A stretch of 17,500 nt of DNA from Glandiceps talaboti. Taxonomy: Eukaryota > Hemichordata > Enteropneusta > Spengelidae. The notes beneath the pieces are model-generated. The model searched no databases, was not told the DNA's origin, and saw nothing but the letters and a program-made list of their open reading frames with translations. Positions within the stretch are counted from its first letter, which is position 1. Each line of letters begins with the position of its first letter. Location: assembly GCF_964340395.1 (NCBI RefSeq), contig NC_135570.1, positions 10,200,322 through 10,217,821 on the forward strand. Reading direction: 5' to 3'. Made by a program: the position numbers and the translations under genes. This document shows positions 9,011 to 16,878 of the stretch, piece after piece.

Positions 9011-9178
9011 GCTGATGATGTGATCAATACACAATGTGGATATGGTGCTCAAAACCTAAATCGTCAAGAAGCAGATGAAACTATATTTGTGAGAGGATGT
9101 GTAGATGCCTTTATCCTTTGGTGTCAGGATAACCTCGATATAATGGGTGGAATTTGTCTGGGTGTTGTCATTCCACAG
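9011..9178 (+). CDS. TSPAN33-like tetraspanin, exon E: end of extracellular loop and most of TM4
   Basis: 56 codons, phase 0, acceptor ttttctgacaacag, donor GTAACG at 9179 (weaker than the others). It encodes ADDVINTQCGYG, ...ETIFVRGCVDAF, then IMGGICLGVVIPQ. The two cysteines in NTQCG and RGC complete the TspanC8 set of eight. An extra ninth cysteine (LWCQDN) lies close to the membrane where TSPAN33 has none. GGxxLGxxIPQ at the TM4 start is the feature that best favours TSPAN33 over TSPAN5, 14, 15 or 17. Two candidate terminal exons lie downstream (10103 and 10972). Confidence 0.93.
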
Positions 9179-10102
9179 GTAACGTACTACATCACTTATG
9201 TACTTAGATCAGTGTTTCAAACCCCTCCACCCCCAACCCTAATATTCACATTAGTGTTATGTTATCAGTTAAAGGCCAAGGTTTCAATCCCAGGTTCTCA
9301 CATTACTGTTATCTTATCAGTGTAGTCATGAGGATTACATAGGATTATTCTTTGGTTCTGGAATAACTTTTTCTAAAGCTCTGGCAGACAACTGTTTTTT
9401 GCACCTAAATTTTAATCCAAATCTGAAGTGGGCCTTTAAGTAACCAGACACCTTTCTCACTAACATTTCATGGCATAATGTGTTGTTATTTACACCGGTG
9501 AATGATAACAAAAGCAATGTTATTAATCCAAAGTTTTCGAAGTATTTCATCCCAAAGTACATTTACGATACATTACAAACTATTTTATCACTACCACATG
9601 CAGAAACTGCAGTGTCTGTTTCTAAACATAAACGAAAATACATTACACAAGATATAAATAAAACAAAGCAAGTGCAAATGTGAACAATCAAAATAGTACA
9701 TACACAGAGTTGTATGTATACCAAATGTTCCCCAGATAGAAATCAGCCATACTTGACTTTACAGTTTGTAGTTTCTGAAGAGGCAAGAATGTGCCAATTT
9801 TTTATGTAAAATAGGCATGTTTAGTTAATACTGAATTTGTGATATGTTACCTTTGGTGTCAGTCTCTTTTGCTCTCTGGATGCCTTGGTTAGAGCACCCT
9901 CTATGGTGAATATTAGGAAATTTCTACCTTCCTAGTGTACAACTGTAGAGGCCTGTTATAGCGCCCTCTATGGTGAACATTATTATATCCCCTTCCCTAT
10001 CCAGCTCCTACCTGTAATCCTACAATGTTTTAATTTCTATAAATGTCTTCCTGCATCACTTAATCTACTATTTCCCTAATTATCCTTTCTTTCCTTTCTC
10101 AG
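9179..10102 (+). other. Intron between exon E and the alternative terminal exon
   Basis: The reading frame stays open for 48 codons past the exon E donor, to a TAG at 9323-9325. Beyond that are unremarkable AT-rich sequence and a short direct repeat at 9893-9982. The opposing open frames at 9335-9562 and 9480-9683 overlap each other and look like chance. Confidence 0.5.
9893..9982. repeat. Short direct repeat, 68 bp apart
   Basis: gcaccctctatggtgaatat at 9893 and gcgccctctatggtgaacat at 9961. The sequence recalls the GCCCTCTA-TGG core of CTCF-type sites but lacks one base of that consensus, so no regulatory call is made. Confidence 0.5.
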
Positions 10103-10165
10103 TTAACTGGTATTCTCTTGACATTTCTGTTTATCAATAGTATACGAGAGTTACGTTATGTTTAA
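10103..10165 (+). CDS. Alternative terminal exon of the TSPAN33-like gene (short tail)
   Basis: After a strong acceptor (pyrimidine tract ttatcctttctttcctttct, AG at 10101-10102) comes a phase-0 frame of 20 codons and TAA. The peptide is LTGILLTFLFINSIRELRYV. It aligns without gaps to the start of exon F (LLGIILCYLFINAIREERDR): 12 of the first 18 residues are identical and most others are similar. At the identical residues most codons differ synonymously (ATT/ATC, CTG/TTG, TTT/TTC, AAT/AAC, ATA/ATC, CGA/AGA, GAG/GAA), the pattern expected from selection on protein rather than a recent copy. Used instead of exon F, it would complete TM4 but leave a tail of only about 6 residues. It cannot be spliced in before exon F without ending translation. 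An inactive relic is less likely because the frame and acceptor are intact. Confidence 0.75.
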   Translation, partial: LTGILLTFLFINSIRELRYV

Positions 10166-10206
10166 TTCATGTTGTTACTGTGGACCAAGGGTAACCTTAT
10201 ACTCTC

Positions 10207-10344
10207 ACTGCATGAAAGGTTGGCGTTTTTGATTCCATATACGTGGCGGTCACACAGCAAAATTGCAACTATTCCAGACTCACTGCAATTCCGTTGTGTG
10301 ACCATCATATACATGGAACTGGAAACACCACCCTTTCATGCAGT
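10207..10344. repeat. 138-nt fold-back hairpin in the alternative exon's 3' UTR
   Basis: The 61-nt arms (10207-10267 and 10284-10344) match in inverted orientation without gaps at about 47 of 61 positions, around a 16-nt loop. The outermost 13 bp (actgcatgaaagg against cctttcatgcagt) and the inner ggtcacaca/tgtgtgacc block are perfect. Several mismatches would be G-U pairs in RNA. It starts 42 nt after the stop of the short terminal exon. It could be a MITE, a microRNA-like precursor, or a UTR structure. The 67-codon frame at 10169-10372 merely reads through it. Confidence 0.8.
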
Positions 10345-10628
10345 GTCTATCCATTTACAAAGCATGAATTGATGCATGGGCATGTCTACCTTGAATTAAG
10401 GCATCTCCTGTGAATCAGTTTTTGTAAATTCAGTCTGTTTTTTTCAGGGTCAAAATTTGAACAACAAAATTAATTTCATTCATTTATTTATTTAAATCAC
10501 AGTAATAAGATAATCAGAGGGGATGTCAGTATGACTTTGTTTTCTCTGAAGACTTAATTTGTTCATGTTATTTTACAACCTTTCCTTTTTATCATTTTCT
10601 AATATTCATTCCATAAATTGCATTTCAG

Positions 10629-10724
10629 ATTGTAGCAGCTTTTAATATGTCGTTTTGGCATGTCAAGTTTAATGAATATTTATGTACCAGTAGTTGTTAC
10701 AAATACAGGCAACTTATGAACTAA
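10629..10724 (+). other. Weak candidate for a third terminal exon
   Basis: An acceptor-like attgcatttcag is followed in phase 0 by 31 open codons and TAA (IVAAFNMSFWHV...YRQLMN), the same length as exon F. Resemblance to the TM4 end is poor and the first half is only moderately hydrophobic. Chance is the simplest explanation. Confidence 0.12.
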
Positions 10725-10816
10725 ACCATGGAATGAGGCATGAAAATACAGCTATCTATGTATGCGTTGACTCAAATGAATAGAAAATGACTTTTAAAAA
10801 ATTTGAAAGCTGCACT

Positions 10817-10829
10817 TGACCTTTGACCT
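10817..10829 (-). promoter_or_regulatory. DR1-type nuclear-receptor motif
   Basis: TGACCT-T-TGACCT; on the minus strand AGGTCA-A-AGGTCA, two perfect half-sites spaced by 1, the arrangement bound by HNF4 and RXR dimers. It lies in the intron 143 nt upstream of exon F. A single 13-bp match may be chance or part of an old repeat. Confidence 0.3.
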
Positions 10830-10971
10830 TTGTAGTATGTGGCCCGTAACTTTCAACATGAACAAAGATGTAATTTAATGCTTGCTGGTTGATTATAATG
10901 ATAGTTTACAGAAATGTTGTCATAAATGAAACAGTTTTATTTAAAAATTGTTTTTTTCTTCTTTTTTTCAG

Positions 10972-11067
10972 CTGTTGGGTATCATTTTGTGTTATTTGTT
11001 CATTAACGCCATCAGAGAAGAACGAGACAGATATCTGTACTCAAGTCAACGTTCCCAAATGATGTGA
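10972..11067 (+). CDS. TSPAN33-like tetraspanin, exon F: end of TM4 and long C-terminal tail
   Basis: 31 codons plus TGA, phase 0, behind a long pyrimidine tract (tttttttcttctttttttcag). It encodes LLGIILCYLFINAI, completing TM4, then a charged tail REERDRYLYSSQRSQMM of 17 residues facing the cytosol. Cys7 of the exon lies inside TM4. The tail length is closer to vertebrate TSPAN33 than to the short-tailed TSPAN5/14/17. The paralogous exon at 10103 offers an alternative ending. Visible exons A-F sum to 245 residues, against about 283 for human TSPAN33, consistent with one missing N-terminal exon. Confidence 0.92.
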   Translation: MLGIILCYLFINAIREERDRYLYSSQRSQMM

Positions 11068-11165
11068 GAAACATCAAGCATCTCCACCTTCCACCTCCAA
11101 CCCACCCTTCATTGAAATAGGATCTGCCCTATCAACATTTCCATTAGCCTCATGTCTACGTCGCA

Positions 11166-11358
11166 GATCTGTGTTTCATTTCTCTCTTCACTATCTGCTT
11201 GTGTTAGTATTAGCATCAACCCATACTTTAGTCACAACCCCAATTGTTGTTATTAGAACACTCATTTGTGAAACACCAAGGTAACTTCATTTCTCCTGTA
11301 AGATGATGTTGATACTATGACAAGCAGATAGTGGAGAGCAAAGCAAAGTGACAAATCC
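11166..11358. repeat. Fold-back around the start of the 3' UTR
   Basis: Left arm about 11166-11222 and right arm about 11300-11358. Perfect core: ctatctgcttg (11191-11201) against caagcagatag (11321-11331). Both sides extend imperfectly (tctctc.tcac, tagtat, atcaac). The loop is about 80 nt. It begins roughly 100 nt after the stop codon, so the transcript would carry it. Confidence 0.7.
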
Positions 11359-11962
11359 ATAACATACACAGACTACATTTCCATAGGTAACAGTTAGAAT
11401 ATACCAATGAGATAAATAGGGAGGGCAGAGGGGAAGGGAGGGGTACATTATCAGTATCTAAATCCAAGCCTTGGACCTTGCCTGACATCAAATATCTGCA
11501 TATCTGTAGTTTATATTATTCATGGCGTATATTATATTTTACAATATCATAGTTTATCATAGTTAAGGAAAAGAACTCTTTGTCGAAGAAATATTGAGTT
11601 TTATGTTTACATTCTATATTGCTGCACACCACATTTTATTTTTGCATGTAATTTACAGGTTGAGTACTGTATGGCAGAACTTAGCTAATCTCATGTTGAT
11701 GTTTTACATTTTAGAAATTTGCTTTTGCATCGTATTTCAAAGTTTGATGTCACAACACTATAAGTAATTAATATGAAATTTCTAGTCATGAATAATTCAT
11801 ACCAGAAATTACCTGTCATGTGATATTACTGCATCATGTGTTGTCTTGTCCACAAACTAACCCTACACTCTGCTGACATAAACCATCATATTGTTCAAAG
11901 TTTATCAAACAGGACAACTGTTCATGTTACATATTAACTGATCATGAGACCATAATCATATA

Positions 11963-12065
11963 TATATTTCTTCTTAGGACTGTGGGTCACCCCACAAAGT
12001 TAGTTTCCTGATGTTTTTCGAAAAAGACAGTGTTTGGGGTGACCACAGTTCTGAGAAAAAATATT
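11963..12065. repeat. Fold-back hairpin downstream of the gene
   Basis: actgtgggtcacccca (11979-11994) pairs with tggggtgaccacagt (12035-12049), with one bulge, and extends into atatttctt.../...gagaaaaaatat. The loop region itself contains the palindrome tttttcgaaaaa. The whole forms one long stem-loop of about 100 nt. Confidence 0.75.
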
Positions 12066-12280
12066 GTCCAATCTTGCCTGAGTACGACCAGTCAACACAT
12101 GTTTTGTAACACATGACATTCATTTCTTGCATTGTACACTTCCCATAAAATATCCAGTCTGACCTAGTCTGTAAGGTACATGGTCTTGATAGGGTGCCCT
12201 ATGCATCGGTCATCCTGGGCCCTTTCAACAGAAAGAACAGACAACTTAGGGTTGAACATGATGTATCTAATACTCTCACT

Positions 12281-15006
12281 TTGTACTGCTTGTTATAATG
12301 TTTGAGTGAGTTAACAAGACTGTCAATTCACCTTGTATTGCTTGTTACAATGCTTGAGTGAGTTAACAAGACTGTCAATTCACCTTGTATTGCTTGTTAT
12401 AATGTTTGAGTGAGTTAACAAGACTGTCAATTCACCTTGTATTGCTTGTTATAATGCTTGAGTGAGTTAACAAGACTGTCAATTCACCTTGTATTGCTTG
12501 TTATAATACTTGAGTAAGTTAACAAGACTGTCAATTCACCTTGTATTGCTTGTTATAATGCTTGAGTGAGTTAACAAGACTGTCAATTCACCTTGTACTG
12601 CTTGTTATAATACTTGAGTAAGTTAACAAGACTGTCAATTCACCTTGTACTGCTTGTTATAATGCTTGAGTGAGTTAACAAGACTGTCAATTCACCTTGT
12701 ACTGCTTGTTATAATGCTTGAGTGAGTTAACAAGACTGTCAATTCACCTTGTACTGCTTGTTATAATGTTTGAGTGAGTTAACAAGACTGTCAATTCACC
12801 TTGTATTGCTTGTTATAATGCTTGAGTGAGTTAACAAGACTGTCAATTCACCTTGTACTGCTTGTTATAATGTTTGAGTGAGTTAACAAGACTGTCAATT
12901 CACCTTGTATTGCTTGTTATAATGCTTGAGTGAGTTAACAAGACTGTCAATTCACCTTGTACTGCTTGTTATTATGTTTGAGTGAGTTAACAAGACTGTC
13001 AATTCACCTTGTATTGCTTGTTATAATGCTTGAGTGAGTTAACAAGACTGTCAATTCACCTTGTATTGCTTGTTATAATGCTTGAGTGAGTTAACAAGAC
13101 TGTCAATTCACCTTGTATTGCTTGTTATAATGTTTGAGTGAGTTAACAAGACTGTCAATTCACCTTGTATTGCTTGTTATAATGCTTGAGTGAGTTAACA
13201 AGACTGTCAATTCACCTTGTATTGCTTGTTATAATACTTGAGTAAGTTAACAAGACTGTCAATTCACCTTGTATTGCTTGTTATAATGCTTGAGTGAGTT
13301 AACAAGACTGTCAATTCACCTTGTACTGCTTGTTATAATACTTGAGTAAGTTAACAAGACTGTCAATTCACCTTGTACTGCTTGTTATAATGCTTGAGTG
13401 AGTTAACAAGACTGTCAATTCACCTTGTACTGCTTGTTATAATGCTTGAGTGAGTTAACAAGACTGTCAATTCACCTTGTACTGCTTGTTATAATGTTTG
13501 AGTGAGTTAACAAGACTGTCAATTCACCTTGTATTGCTTGTTATAATGCTTGAGTGAGTTAACAAGACTGTCAATTCACCTTGTACTGCTTGTTATAATA
13601 CTTGAGTAAGTTAACAAGACTGTCAATTCACCTTGTACTGCTTGTTATAATGCTTGAGTGAGTTAACAAGACTGTCAATTCACCTTGTACTGCTTGTTAT
13701 AATGCTTGAGTGAGTTAACAAGACTGTCAATTCACCTTGTACTGCTTGTTATAATGTTTGAGTGAGTTAACAAGACTGTCAATTCACCTTGTATTGCTTG
13801 TTATAATGCTTGAGTGAGTTAACAAGACTGTCAATTCACCTTGTACTGCTTGTTATAATGTTTGAGTGAGTTAACAAGACTGTCAATTCACCTTGTATTG
13901 CTTGTTATAATGCTTGAGTGAGTTAACAAGACTGTCAATTCACCTTGTACTGCTTGTTATTATGTTTGAGTGAGTTAACAAGACTGTCAATTCACCTTGT
14001 ATTGCTTGTTATAATGCTTGAGTGAGTTAACAAGACTGTCAATTCACCTTGTATTGCTTGTTATAATGCTTGAGTGAGTTAACAAGACTGTCAATTCACC
14101 TTGTATTGCTTGTTATAATGTTTGAGTGAGTTAACAAGACTGTCAATTCACCTTGTATTGCTTGTTATAATGCTTGAGTGAGTTAACAAGACTGTCAATT
14201 CACCTTGTATTGCTTGTTATAATACTTGAGTAAGTTAACAAGACTGTCAATTCACCTTGTATTGCTTGTTATAATGCTTGAGTGAGTTAACAAGACTGTC
14301 AATTCACCTTGTACTGCTTGTTATAATACTTGAGTAAGTTAACAAGACTGTCAATTCACCTTGTACTGCTTGTTATAATGCTTGAGTGAGTTAACAAGAC
14401 TGTCAATTCACCTTGTACTGCTTGTTATAATGCTTGAGTGAGTTAACAAGACTGTCAATTCACCTTGTACTGCTTGTTATAATGTTTGAGTGAGTTAACA
14501 AGACTGTCAATTCACCTTGTATTGCTTGTTATAATGCTTGAGTGAGTTAACAAGACTGTCAATTCACCTTGTACTGCTTGTTATAATGTTTGAGTGAGTT
14601 AACAAGACTGTCAATTCACCTTGTATTGCTTGTTATAATGCTTGAGTGAGTTAACAAGACTGTCAATTCACCTTGTACTGCTTGTTATTATGTTTGAGTG
14701 AGTTAACAAGACTGTCAATTCACCTTGTATTGCTTGTTATAATGCTTGAGTGAGTTAACAAGACTGTCAATTCACCTTGTACTGCTTGTTATTATGTTTG
14801 AGTGAGTTAACAAGACTGTCAATTCACCTTGTATTGCTTGTTATTATGCTTGAGTAAGTTAACAAGACTGTCAATTCACCTTGTACTGCTTGTTATAATA
14901 CTTGAGTAAGTTAACAAGACTGTCAATTCACCTTGTATTGCTTGTTATAATGCTTGAGTAAGTTAACAAGACTGTCAATTCACCTTGTATTGCCTGTTAT
15001 AATGCA
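12281..15006. repeat. 52-bp satellite array, 53 units, with 14-unit higher-order repeat
   Basis: Units start every 52 bp exactly from 12281 to 14985 (last one partial and diverged). Variation is limited to a few sites: ttgtaC/Ttgc, ttaTaa/ttaTta, atgC/atgT/atAc, and gtGag/gtAag. The order of these variants repeats: units 3-16 (12385-13112), 17-35 (13113-14100) and 36-48 (14101-14776) show the same 14-unit series. The second series is interrupted by an extra copy of five units (13321-13580 repeated at 13581-13840). Each unit holds an imperfect hairpin, gtgagttaac / aagact / gtcaattcac. All frames are closed (52 is not a multiple of 3), so it is non-coding. Confidence 0.97.
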
Positions 15007-15048
15007 GATAAAGTTAGCCTTTATTTTACAAACAGTTCAATTTATTGG

Positions 15049-15566
15049 ATAGGGGCAGTAAAATTAATACTTTAATACCATTAAATATACATATAGGGGC
15101 TGTAAGATTAATACTTTAATACCATTAAATATACATATAGGGGCTGTAAGATTAATACTTTAATACCATTAAATATACATATAGGGGCTGTAAGGTTAAT
15201 ACTTTAATTCCATTTAATATTCAGGTGCAGTAAGGTTAATACTTTAATACCATTTAATATACAAATAGAGGCTGTAAGGTTAATACTTTTATATCATTTA
15301 ATATACAAGAAGGGGCTGTAAGGTTAATACTTTAATACCATTAAATATACAAGAAGGGGCTGTAAGGTTAATACTTTTATATCATTTAATATACAAGAAG
15401 GGGCTGTAAGGTTAATAACATTCATTCTATATTCAAGGAGAGGAATAGTCAAAGTATTACTTTTATACGATGTAATATTCAGATAGGGGCTGTAATGTTA
15501 ATAACTTTTATACCTTTTAATATTAGGAACAGTGTGGTTAATACTTTTACATCATATAATATTCAG
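15049..15566. repeat. 44-bp tandem array, about 12 copies, decaying rightward
   Basis: The unit carries taggggctgtaagattaata followed by ctttaataccattaaatata. The aggggc word recurs at 15051, 15095, 15139, 15183, about 15223, 15267, 15311, 15355 and 15399, mostly exactly 44 bp apart. The first four copies are nearly identical; the last three (after 15420) have substitutions and indels. It adjoins the end of the 52-bp satellite but shares no sequence with it. Confidence 0.92.
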
Positions 15567-15717
15567 ATCAATTAATAGTATCATATATTCACATTGTGTT
15601 CATTAACCATATGATAACTATAGACAATAATTTTTTGCAGTAAACATATATGCTGTAATTGTGCAACTTACAAACAATATTAGATATTGTTATAACACAT
15701 GCACACCTTAAAGTGGT

Positions 15718-16067
15718 CAGATGGCTGAGGATTGGGTATTTATTTTAGATTTTTAATTTGTAAAGAATTTTTATCATGGCTTCCTACTTGACTAATCAAT
15801 GTAAAACAACACAGACCAAGTCCTTGTTTGTAAGTGAATACATTGCAAAAGATTAATAAATATGTAAAATCTTTGTTATTTTTACATACTATAATTTTTT
15901 TAATTTTTTTTTTTTTACACTTTTTCTTAACTTTTTGCAATGTATTGAGTTACATACACAGACTTGGCATATGTTGTTTCAAGTTAATTTTTCAAGTAGG
16001 AAGCCATGGTAAAATTGTTTTATAAATTAACAATCTGAAATAAATACTCAATTCTCATTCAATATGG
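15718..16067. mobile_element. Large inverted-repeat (fold-back) element
   Basis: The left arm, about 15718-15870, reads as the reverse complement of the right arm, about 15912-16067. Shared blocks are ttgcaatgtatt, acttgg, gttgttt, caagtaggaagccatg and aaataaatac. The arms are about 150 bp at roughly 75-80% identity, with a short AT-rich loop. A single arm in the same family lies at 4801-4954. The two facing open frames at 15740-15940 (minus) and 15834-16025 (plus) encode look-alike peptides because they read the two arms; neither is a gene. Without internal coding capacity it would be non-autonomous. Confidence 0.75.
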
Positions 16068-16473
16068 ACACATTAATTAATAGTCAAACCTTATTTTAAG
16101 AATTTATACTTTGCTTCTTGTAGTTTGTTCATAGAGGCTGACCATGTATACAGACTTGTTTGACTTCCAGTGTTATCCATTAGTTGTGGTTTTTGCAGTT
16201 CCTAAACCAAACACTTTGTATAGAGGGATGTGTAGTGTATATATATACTGAAAGGAATGTATTTTTTATCCAAATCTCATTTTTTTATACTAGTAAGGAT
16301 TGTTTATATTTGTATTTTCTATTCTAAGTCTTCTAATGGCATGGTCTCTCCAGGTATAACATACAAGGTATTATACTACATTTTAAACTGAATGCAGGAC
16401 ATCCATATACTTGTAAAATATAGTCACTTAGTGTAAAAGAAATTGTTGATTTTTTAAAACCAAATTTGTCTCA
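16068..16473. other. AT-rich region, nothing recognised
   Basis: No open frame of interest, repeat or RNA gene was seen, apart from a short tatatata run near 16239. Confidence 0.5.
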
Positions 16474-16878
16474 AAATCAGGCCACCAGTTCAACTGTATT
16501 TTCATGAGAAATGGCTGTTAGTTCAACCACACTTCCCATTCAAAATGGCTTCCAGTTTTGGTTTCTTCCAAAATGGCTGCCAGTTAAACGTTGTTTGGTA
16601 TTCAAAATGGCTGCCAGTTTTGGTTTCATGAAAACTGGCCACCAGTTCAACTACATTTCCCATTCAAAATATCTTCCGATTTTGGTTTACTTAAAATGGC
16701 TTCCAGTTAAACATTGTTTGGTTTTCAAAATGGCTGCCAGTTCATCCTCATTTACTTAAAAACTGTCCACCAGTTAAATGTTGTTTGGTATTCAATATGG
16801 CTGCCAGCTAAACCTTGTTCCCATTCAAAATGGCCACCAGTTCAACCATGCAGTTCTATTCAAACTGGCTGTCACCAT
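16474..16878. repeat. Array of ~12-13 short units with core AAAATGGCTGCCAGTT
   Basis: The ATGGC (or CTGGC) core falls at 16511, 16545, 16573, 16607, 16635, 16669, 16696, 16730, 16763, 16797, 16830 and 16865. Spacing alternates 34 and 28 bp in the first half, a 62-bp dimer whose spacers alternate between gttttggttt... and gttaaa/gttcaa...ttggtattc; later spacing becomes about 34/33. The core resembles the AAnATGGCnGC binding site of YY1-type zinc fingers. The 82-codon frame at 16511-16759 simply translates the repeat and is not called a gene. Confidence 0.85.

Larger units (their letters stand above)
11068..12280 (+). other. Probable 3' UTR and downstream flank
   Basis: Non-coding sequence after the TGA. 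No AATAAA was found; only weaker hexamers occur (for example gataaa near 11411 and cataaa near 11880), so the cleavage site is not assigned. Two fold-backs within it are listed separately. The region then runs into the 52-bp satellite. Confidence 0.5.

Noticed and set aside
9893-9982. GCGCCCTCTATGGTG considered as a CTCF site
   Set aside because: One base short of the core consensus and repeated with a 68-bp direct duplication; too weak to call.
10629-10724. Possible third terminal exon of the same length as exon F
   Set aside because: Only the length and a fair acceptor support it; the peptide does not resemble the TM4 end, and an open run of 31 codons occurs by chance often enough.
12281-15006. 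52-bp array considered as a coding repeat protein or replication origin
   Set aside because: All six frames are closed because the unit is not a multiple of 3 and contains stops; no origin features can be recognised.
15740-16025. Two facing open frames coding similar peptides on opposite strands
   Set aside because: Explained by the inverted-repeat arms of the fold-back element; there is no conserved protein.
16511-16759. 82-codon plus-strand open frame with repeating KMAAS-type peptides
   Set aside because: It is a direct translation of the ~31-bp repeat array; the repetition is in DNA spacing that is not a multiple of 3 overall, and no family is recognisable.
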